From Neorhizobium galegae (GTDB lineage: Bacteria > Pseudomonadota > Alphaproteobacteria > Rhizobiales > Rhizobiaceae), in NCBI RefSeq assembly GCF_017877055.1, contig NZ_JAGIPG010000001.1, positions 1,922,001-1,986,000 of the forward strand: a stretch of 64,000 nucleotides of DNA, given 5' to 3'. This document shows, piece after piece, positions 43,214 to 51,635 of the stretch (position 1 is its first letter; the number at the start of each line of letters is the position of its first letter). The notes beneath the pieces were generated by a model. It ran no database searches, had not been told where the DNA came from, and worked only from the letters and a program-made list of their open reading frames with translations. The position numbers and the translations under genes are program-made.

Positions 43214-46200
43214 ATGGCCAGATCACCGAAAAAATCGCCCGCCTCGAACCCGGACAATCACAACGGTTTCGAGGAAGCCCCGCAATCGTCGTTCGAGGGC
43301 GCGCCTCTGCAAGGCAGCGTCTCCGACTGGGTGAAGCAGCTGGAAGCCGAGGCGGAAGCCTCCGGCGTCGAGACGCAGCGCGAGATCGCCTCCAAGGCGG
43401 GAAAACACCGCAAAAGAATAGAGATCGCGGCGCGCGAGGAAGCCATCAAGGCCGCCAAGTCAGCCCCAACCACGGCCAAGAACACCACCGCCTCGAAGAC
43501 GTCCCGCGGCGTGTCGATCGGCGCCTCGTCCGATCCGAAGACGCGCGCCCGCGCCGGCCTCAATCCGGTCGCCGGCATGGATACCTCGCTCGAGGACGCC
43601 GAGACCCTGGCCGCTGGTTCGGTCACCGCCACAGTCGAGGCGCTGTCGGCGCTGATCGAGAGCGGCAATCCGCTGTTCAAGGACGGCAAGCTGTGGACGC
43701 CGCATCGTCCCGCCCGGCCGGAGAAGTCCGAGGGCGGCGTCACCATCCGCATGGCGTCCGACTACGAGCCCGCCGGCGACCAGCCGACCGCCATCCGCGA
43801 CCTCGTCGAGGGCATCAATTCCGGCGAGCGCTCCCAGGTCCTGCTCGGCGTCACCGGCTCGGGCAAGACCTTCACCATGGCCAAGGTGATCGAGGCGACC
43901 CAGCGCCCGGCCGTCATCCTGGCGCCCAACAAGACACTGGCGGCGCAGCTCTATTCCGAGTTCAAGAACTTCTTCCCGGACAACGCGGTCGAATATTTCG
44001 TCTCCTATTACGACTATTACCAGCCGGAAGCCTATGTGCCGCGCTCCGACACGTTCATCGAGAAGGAATCCTCGATCAACGAACAGATCGACCGGATGCG
44101 CCACTCCGCCACCCGTTCGCTCCTGGAGCGCGACGACTGCATCATCGTCGCCTCGGTCTCCTGCATCTACGGTATCGGCTCGGTCGAGACCTATACGGCG
44201 ATGACCTTCCAGATGTCGGTCGGCGACCGATTGGATCAACGTCAATTGTTGGCAGACTTGGTGGCCCAGCAATACAAGCGCCAGGACCTGAATTTCGTGC
44301 GCGGCTCGTTTCGCGTCCGCGGCGACACGATCGAGATCTTCCCCGCCCACCTTGAGGATGCCGCCTGGCGCATCTCGATGTTCGGCGACGAGATCGACGC
44401 GATCACCGAGTTCGATCCGCTGACCGGCCACAAGGTCGGCGACCTGAAATCGGTAAAAATCTACGCCAACTCGCATTACGTCACCCCGCGCCCGACGCTG
44501 AACGGCGCCATCAAGGCGATCAAGGAAGAGCTGAAGCAACGGCTCGCCGAGCTCGAAAAGGGCGGCCGCCTGCTCGAAGCGCAGCGGCTGGAACAGCGCA
44601 CCCGCTACGATATCGAGATGCTGGAGGCGACCGGCTCCTGCGCCGGCATCGAGAACTATTCGCGTTACCTGACCGGCCGCAATCCCGGCGAGCCGCCGCC
44701 GACCCTGTTCGAATACATCCCCGACAACGCGCTCCTCTTCATCGACGAAAGCCATGTCTCGGTCAGCCAGATCGGCGGCATGTACCGGGGCGACTTCCGA
44801 CGAAAAGCGACGCTCGCCGAATACGGTTTCCGCCTGCCGTCCTGCATGGACAACCGGCCGCTGCGCTTCGAGGAATGGGACGCGATGCGCCCGCTCACCG
44901 TCGCCGTCTCGGCCACCCCCGGCAACTGGGAGATGGAACAGTCCGGCGGCGTGTTCGCCGAACAGGTGATCCGCCCGACCGGCCTGATCGACCCGCCGGT
45001 GGAAGTCCGTTCCGCCCGCTCCCAGGTCGACGACGTGCTCGGCGAGATCCGCGAGACCGCCGCCAAGGGGTATCGCACGCTCTGCACCGTGCTCACCAAG
45101 CGCATGGCCGAAGACCTCACCGAATACCTGCATGAACAGGGTGTTCGCGTCCGCTACATGCACTCGGACATCGACACGCTGGAGCGCATCGAGATCATCC
45201 GCGACCTCCGCCTCGGCGCCTTCGACGTGCTGGTCGGCATCAACCTTCTGCGCGAGGGCCTCGACATTCCCGAATGCGCCTTCGTCGCCATCCTCGACGC
45301 CGACAAGGAAGGCTTTTTGCGCTCGGAGACGTCGCTGATCCAGACCATCGGGCGTGCCGCGCGTAACGTCGACGGCAAAGTCATCCTTTATGCCGACAAG
45401 ATCACCGGCTCGATGCAGCGCGCCATGGACGAGACCGCCCGCCGCCGCGAAAAGCAGATGGAATACAACACCGCCCACGGCATCACGCCGGAATCGGTGA
45501 AGGCCAGGATTTCCGACATCCTCGACTCGGTCTACGAGCGCGACCACGTCCGCGCCGACATTTCCGGCGTCTCCGGCAAGGGTTTTGCGGATGGCGGCCA
45601 CCTGGTCGGCAACAATCTGCAGGCCCATCTCAACGCGCTCGAAAAATCGATGCGCGACGCCGCCGCCGACCTCGACTTCGAAAAGGCCGCCCGCCTGCGC
45701 GACGAAATCAAGCGCCTCAAGGCCGCCGAACTCGCCGTCATGGACGACCCGATCGCCCGCGACGAGGCCCTCGCCGTCGAAGGCGGTGGCGGCAAGGGTG
45801 GAAACGGCAAAGGCGGCTCCAAAGCCCGCCGCGAGTCTCCTTCTACCCAGCGGGGAGAAGGTGCCCGCAGGGCGGATGAGGGGAAAGCCACACCCTCGAC
45901 CTCCCTCTTCGCCAAACCCGGCCTCGACGACATGGGCCCGGGCACCGATACCGCGACGCCGCTATTCCGTAAGCCGGACCTTTCCGACATGGGCCGCGAC
46001 ATAGCCGAACCCACCAAGCCATCGCTGTTTCGCAAGAACGACCTCGACGAAATGACCGTCGGCCGCACCGAAAAGCCGGTCATCGGCAAGATTCCGCCGA
46101 AACCGGCGCCGTCATCCTCAACCTCTCCGTCGTCATCCTCGGGTCCGACCCGAGGATCCACCGACGACCCCCGCCCTCTCCTGCGCGGCAAGATCGGCGC

Positions 46201-46276
46201 GGGAAGTTATGAGGATGCGGGGGAGCAGAAGCGGAAGAGCCGGACGAAGGGGAAGACCGGGCGGCCGGGGCGGTGA
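43214..46276 (+). CDS. uvrB: UvrABC excision nuclease subunit B with long N- and C-terminal extensions
   Basis: 1020 aa against about 670 for most UvrB. The canonical part begins near residue 183 ([17 protein letters not shown]), with Walker [11 protein letters not shown], the beta-hairpin [38 protein letters not shown], and helicase motif [11 protein letters not shown]. The UVR domain is near residues 806-836. The first 175 residues are charged and probably disordered; such extensions occur in rhizobial UvrB. The last 180 residues are low-complexity Ser/Pro/Gly and contain two intergenic repeat elements in frame (see repeats). Upstream I do not see an alphaproteobacterial LexA box (GTTC-N7-GTTC), so SOS control is not supported by this region. 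Confidence 0.95.
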   Translation: MARSPKKSPASNPDNHNGFEEAPQSSFEGAPLQGSVSDWVKQLEAEAEASGVETQREIASKAGKHRKRIEIAAREEAIKAAKSAPTTAKNTTASKTSRGVSIGASSDPKTRARAGLNPVAGMDTSLEDAETLAAGSVTATVEALSALIESGNPLFKDGKLWTPHRPARPEKSEGGVTIRMASDYEPAGDQPTAIRDLVEGINSGERSQVLLGVTGSGKTFTMAKVIEATQRPAVILAPNKTLAAQLYSEFKNFFPDNAVEYFVSYYDYYQPEAYVPRSDTFIEKESSINEQIDRMRHSATRSLLERDDCIIVASVSCIYGIGSVETYTAMTFQMSVGDRLDQRQLLADLVAQQYKRQDLNFVRGSFRVRGDTIEIFPAHLEDAAWRISMFGDEIDAITEFDPLTGHKVGDLKSVKIYANSHYVTPRPTLNGAIKAIKEELKQRLAELEKGGRLLEAQRLEQRTRYDIEMLEATGSCAGIENYSRYLTGRNPGEPPPTLFEYIPDNALLFIDESHVSVSQIGGMYRGDFRRKATLAEYGFRLPSCMDNRPLRFEEWDAMRPLTVAVSATPGNWEMEQSGGVFAEQVIRPTGLIDPPVEVRSARSQVDDVLGEIRETAAKGYRTLCTVLTKRMAEDLTEYLHEQGVRVRYMHSDIDTLERIEIIRDLRLGAFDVLVGINLLREGLDIPECAFVAILDADKEGFLRSETSLIQTIGRAARNVDGKVILYADKITGSMQRAMDETARRREKQMEYNTAHGITPESVKARISDILDSVYERDHVRADISGVSGKGFADGGHLVGNNLQAHLNALEKSMRDAAADLDFEKAARLRDEIKRLKAAELAVMDDPIARDEALAVEGGGGKGGNGKGGSKARRESPSTQRGEGARRADEGKATPSTSLFAKPGLDDMGPGTDTATPLFRKPDLSDMGRDIAEPTKPSLFRKNDLDEMTVGRTEKPVIGKIPPKPAPSSSTSPSSSSGPTRGSTDDPRPLLRGKIGAGSYEDAGEQKRKSRTKGKTGRPGR
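45837..45883 (+). repeat. Rhizobial intergenic palindromic element inside uvrB
   Basis: A stem CCTTCT-A-CCC (45839-45848) pairs with GGG-G-AGAAGG (45853-45861), followed by GTGCCCGCAGGGCGGATGAG. This is the type of repeat commonly seen between genes of Rhizobium and Agrobacterium (the 'ctcatccgcc...gggagaagg' element). Here it is read in frame as part of the C-terminal linker of UvrB ([17 protein letters not shown]). Confidence 0.7.
46132..46160 (+). repeat. GTCATCCTCGGGT palindrome inside uvrB
   Basis: ATCCTCGGGT (46135-46144) and ACCCGAGGAT (46148-46157) form a perfect 10-bp stem with a 3-base loop. This is the same element that recurs at least six times at 48.6-49.45 kb. Here it is translated in frame as [12 protein letters not shown] in the UvrB tail. 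Confidence 0.85.
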
Positions 46277-46370
46277 GCCATCCCCTTCGTTATCCTTGTA
46301 CGAGGGGGGAAATCGCAAAATTAGGAAACCGACTCGCCAGCCCTTACTCGAGGGCCGGAAGAGCCGAATT

Positions 46371-46399
46371 TTGTCTAAGTAACAGAAATGAGTTATAGT
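46371..46399 (+). promoter_or_regulatory. Sigma-70-like promoter of the AT-rich ATPase gene
   Basis: TTGTCT (46371-46376), a 17-base spacer, and TATAGT (46394-46399) give a near-consensus promoter, about 106 bases before the ATG. The quality of the match is unusual among the GC-rich promoters of this window and fits an independently expressed acquired gene. Confidence 0.65.
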
Positions 46400-46505
46400 T
46401 ATTCTCTAAAGAGGCAACCTGCGCCTGTGGACGTTAGGATTCTACACCTTGGTCCGCCTATGTTTTTATGCAAAATATGAGAATACAAACTTTGAGGTGG
46501 TTTCG

Positions 46506-47792
46506 ATGGCCGAAGTTGTTAACAAGCTACGTGATGTATACGGTGTCGGAAGAGATATGCCGTTAAATTATGTAAGCCGAAAAGACGTCGACGACGATTT
46601 CATCTCAAATCTCACTAGAGATAAGCACATCGTTGTTTTTGGATCTTCAAAACAAGGAAAAACAACTCTTCGAAAGCATTGTTTATCTGAAGGCGACTAC
46701 ATTGTAGTTTCGTGCTTGAATACAATGAGCATAGACGATCTGAATGGCGCTATTCTTAAAGCCTCGGGTTATCAAATCGAACAAACTCAAACAAAAACTG
46801 TCGGGGGACATCTTAAATATGGCGTGGAATTCAAGGGAGAGGGTAAAGTTCCCCTTTTAGCCTCGGCATCCGCCAGTGGCACTCTAGAAAACGAGAAAAC
46901 CGAAGAAAATTCAATTGAAATAAAAAGGCTTGAGATAGATCTTCACGACGTCAACGACATCGTTATTTCTCTTAAAGAGATAAATTTCAATAAATTTATT
47001 GTGCTGGAAGATTTCCATTACCTTCCAGTACAAACACAACAAGACTTCTCATTTGCACTTAAGGCATATCACGAAAACTCAAAATTATGTTTTATAGTTG
47101 TTGGCGTTTGGCGCGACAAAAATCGCTTGATATATTATAATGGCGACTTAACAAACCGCGTTGCGTCAGTAGATGCAGATACATGGAGACCGGAAAGTTT
47201 AGCGGAAGTCGTTAAAGCCGGCGAGTATCTACTAAATATTCAGTTTGATCCCGCCACGGTAGCTGGAATAATTTCCCATAGTGCAGAGAGTGTTTCCCTC
47301 TTACAAGAGGCCTGTTTTCGCATTTGCGAAAACGAAAACGTGTTTGAGACACAAGTAAATCAGAAGACGGTTGGAAAGGGTGTAGATGTACCTCAGCTTA
47401 TGCGTGACATTGTAAACAACCAGTCTGGAAGGTACTCCGCCTTCATCACCAATTTTGCGGAAGGCTTCCAACAGACTGAATACGATATGTACCGCTGGAT
47501 TATTTATGTAGTCTTGAGCGTGACGATTGAGGAATTGGAAGTGGGAATTCGTAGGAATGTCTTTTCAAAATTGATAAAGGAAAGGCATTCTTCCGGAGAA
47601 AAACTGAACGAAGGAAATATTACACAGGCATTGCAAAGTTCTGCTTCACTTCAGGTCACAAAAAATGTCCGCCCAATTATCATAGACTACGATCAAACAA
47701 CGAGAGTTCTCAATGTTGTAGATAAAAGTTTTCTCATCTGGCTATCCATGCAAGATCGGAATGAGCTAATCAAAGAATTGGGAATATCTTGA
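46506..47792 (+). CDS. AT-rich lone P-loop ATPase with predicted C-terminal winged helix, function unknown
   Basis: 428 aa from the ATG at 46506, with GAGG 8 bases upstream. Walker A is FGSSKQGKTTL (46-53). Walker B-like IVLEDFHYLP has E168/D169 after a hydrophobic strand. A Gly/Ser/Ala-rich insert (about 99-135) separates them. A helical lid follows (240-275), then at about 320-428 a segment that looks like a winged helix, with VTKNVRPIIIDYDQTTRVLNVVDKSFLIWL. The order resembles the Orc1/Cdc6-MNS-STAND ATPases, not a transporter or helicase. Base and codon use are clearly more AT-rich than all neighbours. No partner gene is adjacent. I do not recognise a characterised family; anti-phage or mobile-element roles are guesses. 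Confidence 0.8.
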   Translation: MAEVVNKLRDVYGVGRDMPLNYVSRKDVDDDFISNLTRDKHIVVFGSSKQGKTTLRKHCLSEGDYIVVSCLNTMSIDDLNGAILKASGYQIEQTQTKTVGGHLKYGVEFKGEGKVPLLASASASGTLENEKTEENSIEIKRLEIDLHDVNDIVISLKEINFNKFIVLEDFHYLPVQTQQDFSFALKAYHENSKLCFIVVGVWRDKNRLIYYNGDLTNRVASVDADTWRPESLAEVVKAGEYLLNIQFDPATVAGIISHSAESVSLLQEACFRICENENVFETQVNQKTVGKGVDVPQLMRDIVNNQSGRYSAFITNFAEGFQQTEYDMYRWIIYVVLSVTIEELEVGIRRNVFSKLIKERHSSGEKLNEGNITQALQSSASLQVTKNVRPIIIDYDQTTRVLNVVDKSFLIWLSMQDRNELIKELGIS

Positions 47793-48173
47793 TAACTAGG
47801 TTCCCTCTGTAAATTTGGGATGCGTTTTTTCGTGTGGGCAGGCACAATATTGGATTAACACGTCATTCGCGCCAGCGGCTTCGCGCATATCGTTGTCTGC
47901 GTTCAACTGCGTCTTTCCCGCCTTCGCCCGACAGTCACGTTCGTTACAAATACACCAGCCGGCACGCTGGCGTAGCCGGACCGGCGCTGGTGGGAGGAAA
48001 AAAGTGAGTCCTCCCGCCGCCGGGCGGTAGCGGGGGATGGTCCCCCAGACGACACGAAACGGCCCTCACTGGCTATCTCCCCGCCCTCGTTCTCCGGGTT
48101 CCTCCATCCCCCTATCCTTCCACCCCTCCCTCGCCTAAACATCGCCTCACATCCAAACGGGGACGACTCATCC
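47793..48173. other. 381-base intergenic region with first copy of a diverged long repeat
   Basis: No protein gene is supported here. The first 130 bases are still AT-rich like the ATPase gene; the rest returns to high GC. Bases 47938-48046 carry copy A of a long repeat whose copy B is at 48905-49020. A 106-codon minus-strand frame through this region reads the repeat and is not a gene. Confidence 0.6.
47938..48046. repeat. Diverged long intergenic repeat, copy A
   Basis: The stretch shares blocks in the same order with 48905-49020: CGTT-CG/CC-GT, ATACACC, GGCG, CCGGACCGGCGC/CGGGACCGGCGC, GGGTGGG-like, AGTCCT, CCTCC and GGTC-CCC. Identity is clear but diverged, about 70% by eye. It lies just downstream of the AT-rich ATPase gene. 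Confidence 0.65.
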
Positions 48174-48614
48174 ATGCGCCTGCCAGCCATCGTCTTCGGA
48201 CTACTGTTTTCCCTGCTGGCCATGGCCGGCGTCGAGGCGCGGAATTATGGGTCGCCGCAGGCGCTGATCAAATCCCTCTATGCCGACACGATCGACCCGG
48301 CCGAGGACGATGCGCCCTCGCCCTATTCCGCCTATTTCTCCGAGGCGCTCAACGAGAGCCTGGCGGCGAATGGCGATGCGGTGGATTTCGATCCGATCCT
48401 CGCCGGGCAGGACGGCGTCGCCAGCAATGTCCGGCTGACCCCGCCGATCATCCTCGGCGATACGGCCGAGCTGGAAGTGTCCTTCCGCAACGGCAAGCGA
48501 TCGGCGACGCTCTTCTACACGCTGGTGCGCGAAAGCGGCGGCTGGAAGGTGGACGACATCGCCGACCAGTCCGGCGACGAGCCCTGGAGCCTTCGGGACT
48601 TGCTGGGGCAGTAG
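48174..48614 (+). CDS. Small secreted protein (DUF3828-like)
   Basis: 146 aa. A signal peptide (MRLPAIVFGLLFSLLAMAG, cut near VEA) precedes a mature part beginning NYGSPQALIKSLYADTIDP, with DFDPILAGQD, LEVSFRNGKRSATLFYTLVRESGGWKVDDIADQSG and WSLRDLLGQ. This is the DUF3828/NTF2-like periplasmic pattern in which the last strands carry GGWKVDDI. No activity is known. Both flanks are repeat-rich intergenic DNA. Confidence 0.75.
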   Translation: MRLPAIVFGLLFSLLAMAGVEARNYGSPQALIKSLYADTIDPAEDDAPSPYSAYFSEALNESLAANGDAVDFDPILAGQDGVASNVRLTPPIILGDTAELEVSFRNGKRSATLFYTLVRESGGWKVDDIADQSGDEPWSLRDLLGQ

Positions 48615-48652
48615 GGGCGGTTTTTTACGCGGGGGGCGCCCCGCTCTCTCCT

Positions 48653-48702
48653 CCGTCATCCTCGCCCTCGGGTTAAACCCGAGGGTGACCCGAGGATGAC
48701 GG
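48653..48702. repeat. Nested palindromic repeat
   Basis: Outer arms CCGTCATCCTCG (48653-48664) and CGAGGATGACGG (48691-48702) enclose an inner perfect stem CCCTCGGGTT/AACCCGAGGG (48665-48674 and 48676-48685). It looks like one copy of the element inserted into another. Confidence 0.8.
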
Positions 48703-48735
48703 AGAGGGCGGCGAATGGCGGAGGAGTGGGCACAG

Positions 48736-48772
48736 CATCCAAGGTCGTCATCTGACATCCAAGGTCGTCATC
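48736..48772. repeat. Tandem duplication of a 17-mer with 20-bp period
   Basis: CATCCAAGGTCGTCATC occurs at 48736-48752 and again at 48756-48772. The second copy leads straight into the palindrome at 48767-48795, so the duplication probably arose with it. Confidence 0.8.
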
Positions 48773-48795
48773 CTCGGGCTTGACCCGAGGATCCA
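48767..48795. repeat. GTCATCCTCGGG palindrome copy
   Basis: ATCCTCGGG and CCCGAGGAT pair around CTTGAC. Same element as in the uvrB tail (46132-46160), also followed by CCA. Confidence 0.85.
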
Positions 48796-48904
48796 TGCCC
48801 CAAGCGCCGGCCTATCCGGGCATATTCGACACCTCCCCGTCAGCCGCATCAAACACTTAGCCTCTCTCTCGTCCCCGCCCTCCCGACCCATGCCTACAAT
48901 CCCC

Positions 48905-49020
48905 TCGTTCCGTCACGGATACACCGGCAGGCGTGCCGGCGAGGCGGGACCGGCGCCGGGTGGGCAGGAAACGACGTAAGTCCTTCCATCCGGGGTTCGC
49001 GGAAAATGGTCTCCCTCCGG
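48905..49020. repeat. Diverged long intergenic repeat, copy B
   Basis: This is the partner of 47938-48046, in the same orientation. Shared blocks include GATACACC/AATACACC, GGACCGGCGC, AGTCC and ATGGTC-CCC. In the minus direction both copies give the same kind of spurious Arg-rich peptide ending near TPAGVSVT/VPAGVFVT, which is how such elements create false gene calls. Confidence 0.65.
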
Positions 49021-49156
49021 CGACAACGGGGGAAGCAAGGGGCAACCGGACCGAGCCTCTTGCTTCTGATGCCCGAAAGAGCGCGCCGGGCGTGCCTGTG
49101 CGGCACACAGGGTGGTAAACCGGATGGTTTCGCCGGATTTTCAAAGGTCCGCCCGA

Positions 49157-49285
49157 CCCTCGGGTTAAACCCGAAGGGATCGGAGAAACCGGCGGAGACC
49201 CATGGAAGCCTTGCCGATAAGTCCTCGGGTTAAACCCGAGGATTCGGACGGGCGCCATGGGTCATCCTCGGGTTTAACCCGAGGA
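49157..49285. repeat. Cluster of three CCTCGGGTTAAACCCGAGG palindromes
   Basis: Copies sit at 49157-49178 (one extra base in the right arm), 49222-49242 and 49265-49285, at intervals of roughly 44-65 bases, the last with GTTTAAC instead of GTTAAAC in the centre. Each arm is 9-10 bp. Confidence 0.8.
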
Positions 49286-49405
49286 GAACACCGTCCGGGA
49301 AAGCCACGGCAGAGGGACCGGAGTCGCGGATATCAACCGCCGAACGGGGCGCTGAGAGGTGTCACCTATGAACTAACTTACGAGGCAGCTTTCAGCGCCC
49401 CGTCC

Positions 49406-49441
49406 GATCCTCGGGTCTCGCTTTGCTCGCCCGAGGATGAC
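49406..49441. repeat. GATCCTCGGGT element with longer loop
   Basis: ATCCTCGGG (49407-49415) and CCCGAGGAT (49430-49438) pair across a 14-base loop (TCTCGCTTTGCTCG), followed by GAC. It lies about 35 bases before the next gene. Confidence 0.75.
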
Positions 49442-49473
49442 GAAAAGAAACCGAGGATCACCAAGGGATCATC

Positions 49474-49869
49474 ATGTCCGATAAAAAGCCGCCGCCGATC
49501 GAGACCTATCTCGCCGCCCGCACCGCCGAAATGCTCGCCCTGCCTTACCTCGCCTGCCGGCGCCGCGATTGTCGCCGCCTGCAGACCTGCTACTGGCGTT
49601 TCAACGCCACCGGCGAACCCTGCTGCCTGCAGAACCTGGATGCCGGTCAGCGCCGGGTTTTCGACGAGCTCTATGATCAGGCCCGCCGCATCCGCGATCA
49701 CGGCGGCTGGAACGCGCGGCTGATGTACGCGTCCCGCTATCCCGTCCGCCGCGCCCTGGAAGATGCCGGCCTCGAGATCGCCGGCACCATGGTGCACAAC
49801 GGCGACCGCAAACGCTGGAATGCGTTTCGCAGGAAACGCGCGGCGCTGACGCCGGAGGAGCTTGATTGA
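49474..49869 (+). CDS. Conserved hypothetical Cys-rich protein
   Basis: 131 aa. It starts after AAGGGATCATC. Cysteines are grouped as CRRRDCRRLQTC (residues about 28-39) and PCCL (about 49-52), a possible metal site. Arg-rich helices follow (YDQARRIRDHGGWNARLMYASRYPVRRALE). I do not recognise a named family; small proteins of this type are common in rhizobia. No function is proposed. Confidence 0.65.
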   Translation: MSDKKPPPIETYLAARTAEMLALPYLACRRRDCRRLQTCYWRFNATGEPCCLQNLDAGQRRVFDELYDQARRIRDHGGWNARLMYASRYPVRRALEDAGLEIAGTMVHNGDRKRWNAFRRKRAALTPEELD

Positions 49870-49929
49870 GGGTGGGTCCCGTGGCGGTACGCAGGATTTG
49901 CGCTCGTGGAGACGGTGCAGGGGGTTGTG

Positions 49930-50120
49930 TGTGCCGCACTGTCCCCCGGCCCTTCGCTTTGGCTCAGGGCGTTCGAGGCTCAAAACGCTCCACTGGAGCG
50001 TTTTGCCGGCCGCAGGCGGGTGCATGGGTCGAGTGTGCCGCACCGCCCCCGGCCCTTCGCTTGGGTTCAGGGCGTTCGAGGCTCAAAACGCTCCACTGGA
50101 GCGTTTTGCCGGCCGCAGGC
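49930..50120. repeat. Two direct repeats of about 87 bp, each with a strong palindrome
   Basis: Copy 1 is 49930-50017 and copy 2 is 50034-50120, nearly identical and only 16 bases apart. Each ends with CAAAACGCTCCA paired with TGGAGCGTTTTG around one base, followed by CCGGCCGCAGGC. The stem plus TTTTG can end transcription for fpr on the minus strand. The pair is a recent duplication. Confidence 0.85.
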
Positions 50121-50129
50121 CGTCGCCTC

Positions 50130-50969
50130 TCACCCCACAAACGCCCTTTCGATGACGAATTCGCCGGGCTTGTTGTTGGAGCCTTCGACAAGGCCCGCCT
50201 TTTCGAGCAGGTCCTTGGTGTCCTTCAGCATCGCGGTCGAGCCGCAGATCATGCCGCGATCGACCGCCGGGTCGAGGGCCGGGACGCCGAGGTCGGCAAA
50301 CAGCTTGGCCGACTCGATCAGGTCGGTGATGCGGCCGCGATATTTGAAATCCTCGCGGGTCACGGTCGCGTAGTGCTTGAGCTTGGTCCCGACGATCTCC
50401 GCCAGGAATTCGTGGTTGTTGATCTCGTGCACCAGGTCGAAACCGTATTTCAGCTCGGCGACGTCGCGGCAGGTATGGGTGAGGATGACCTCCTCGAACT
50501 TTTCGTAGGTCTCGGGATCGCGGATCAGGCTGGCAAAGGGGGCGATGCCGGTGCCGGTCGAGAACATGTAGAGCCGCTTGCCGGGCGTCAGCGCGTCGAG
50601 CACCAGCGTGCCGGTCGGCTTCTTGCGCATCAGCACCGTGTCGCCCGGCTTGATCATCTGGAGATGCGAGGTCAGCGGGCCGTCCGGCACCTTGATCGAG
50701 AAAAATTCCAGCTCCTCGTCCCAGGACGGGCTGGCGATCGAATAGGCGCGGTAGACCGGCTTGTCGCCGACCATCAGGCCGATCATCGCGAACTCGCCCG
50801 AACGGAAGCGGAAACCGGCCGGCCGAGTCATGCGGAAACGGAACAGGCGGTCGGTATAATGCTCGACGGCAAGCACCGTCTCGGCGTAGACGCCGTCCGG
50901 GATCTTTGCCAGTCCCTGGGCCGGAGCCTCAGCCGCTACGAAGTCGTCGGTCTTTGCTGGAGCGTTCAT
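50130..50969 (-). CDS. fpr: Ferredoxin-NADP reductase
   Basis: 279 aa from the ATG at 50969 (MNAPAKTDDF). The FAD site is VYRAYSIASPSWDEELEFFSIKVPDGPLTSHL, with the RxYS motif; the NADP side has STGTGIAPFASLIRD and LTHTCRDVAELKY. The C-terminal aromatic segment is replaced by ERAFVG, as in bacterial subclass I enzymes. It moves electrons between NADPH and ferredoxin/flavodoxin. It follows the sulfite reductase operon by about 150 bases on the same strand, so it may supply electrons to CysI, which has no CysJ partner here. Confidence 0.92.
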   Translation of the reverse strand: MNAPAKTDDFVAAEAPAQGLAKIPDGVYAETVLAVEHYTDRLFRFRMTRPAGFRFRSGEFAMIGLMVGDKPVYRAYSIASPSWDEELEFFSIKVPDGPLTSHLQMIKPGDTVLMRKKPTGTLVLDALTPGKRLYMFSTGTGIAPFASLIRDPETYEKFEEVILTHTCRDVAELKYGFDLVHEINNHEFLAEIVGTKLKHYATVTREDFKYRGRITDLIESAKLFADLGVPALDPAVDRGMICGSTAMLKDTKDLLEKAGLVEGSNNKPGEFVIERAFVG

Positions 50970-51116
50970 GCCTATCGGTCTCTTCGTCTCATCGTTTTTC
51001 GCAGAAGCGAAATATACCATATGGCCCCGCATTTGAAGGCATCTGCGTGCCTTTGTCGCGGCGCCTTCGGGAAAATACGTGCGGGAAAGTCACCTTTGTC
51101 CGGTCTTTCCAAGGCC

Positions 51117-51635
51117 TCAGGCGATCACCGTGCGGCGGCGCCAGCTATAGCCCTCGCCCTTTTCGGCGTGGCGGGCCGTCGGCTGGTAGTGCTCGGCGAT
51201 GCCCGGCAGCCGGCCCTCCTCGAGCCGCTTCAGCGCCGTGGCGTTCTTCACCGAAAAGCTGTCTATGCCACAGCGCAGCATCAGCGGCACCTGGTCGATC
51301 AGCACGTCGCCGACCGCCCGCAGCTCGTTCCTGTAGCCGAGCCGGTCGCGCAGCAGCGAGGCGTGCGAAAAGGCGCGGCCGTCGTTGAAGGCCGGGAAAT
51401 CCACCGCGACGATCTCGATGCGGTAGAGATAGGGTTCGAGCTTGCGCACGTCGTCCCCTGGCCGGATCAGCACGCCTAGGCCGACATCGTTGCTTTCCTC
51501 GGCGCGCGCGATCATCTCGTCGAGCGGCAGCAGCGCCTTCTGGTCTTCGGTCGCCTTCACCTCTTCGGTCTCGATCACCCAGGGGTCGTTCTCGACGAAG
51601 CCGGTTTCTCTCCAGATTCTTGGCTCCTGGGTCAT
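51117..51635 (-). CDS. DUF934 protein of the sulfite reductase operon
   Basis: 172 aa. RIEIVAVDFPAFNDGRAFSHASLLRDRLGYRNELRAVGDVLIDQVPLMLRCGIDSF is the DUF934 pattern. The family occurs nearly always beside cysI in alphaproteobacteria; an electron-transfer or enzyme-assembly role is suspected but not shown. Its ATG overlaps the cysI stop by one base (TGATG). Confidence 0.92.
   Translation of the reverse strand: MTQEPRIWRETGFVENDPWVIETEEVKATEDQKALLPLDEMIARAEESNDVGLGVLIRPGDDVRKLEPYLYRIEIVAVDFPAFNDGRAFSHASLLRDRLGYRNELRAVGDVLIDQVPLMLRCGIDSFSVKNATALKRLEEGRLPGIAEHYQPTARHAEKGEGYSWRRRTVIA

Larger units (their letters stand above)
48615..49473. other. 859-base repeat-rich non-coding region
   Basis: No gene is supported. 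It holds six palindromes of the CCTCGGGT/ACCCGAGG type (48653-48702 nested, 48767-48795, 49157-49178, 49222-49242, 49265-49285, 49406-49441), a 20-bp tandem duplication at 48736-48772 and copy B of the long repeat (48905-49020). Minus-strand open frames here only read through repeats. Confidence 0.75.

Noticed and set aside
47903..48223. 106-codon minus-strand frame
   Set aside because: It reads through a dispersed intergenic repeat and overlaps the start of the secreted-protein gene; the peptide is Arg-rich without a domain.
48857..49258. 133-codon minus-strand frame
   Set aside because: It is made from repeat copy B and palindromes; its peptide resembles that from copy A, which is how repeats mimic a gene family.
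49930..50120. CRISPR array
   Set aside because: There are only two repeat copies, each 87 bp with a large internal palindrome, and a 16-base gap; no cas genes are present.
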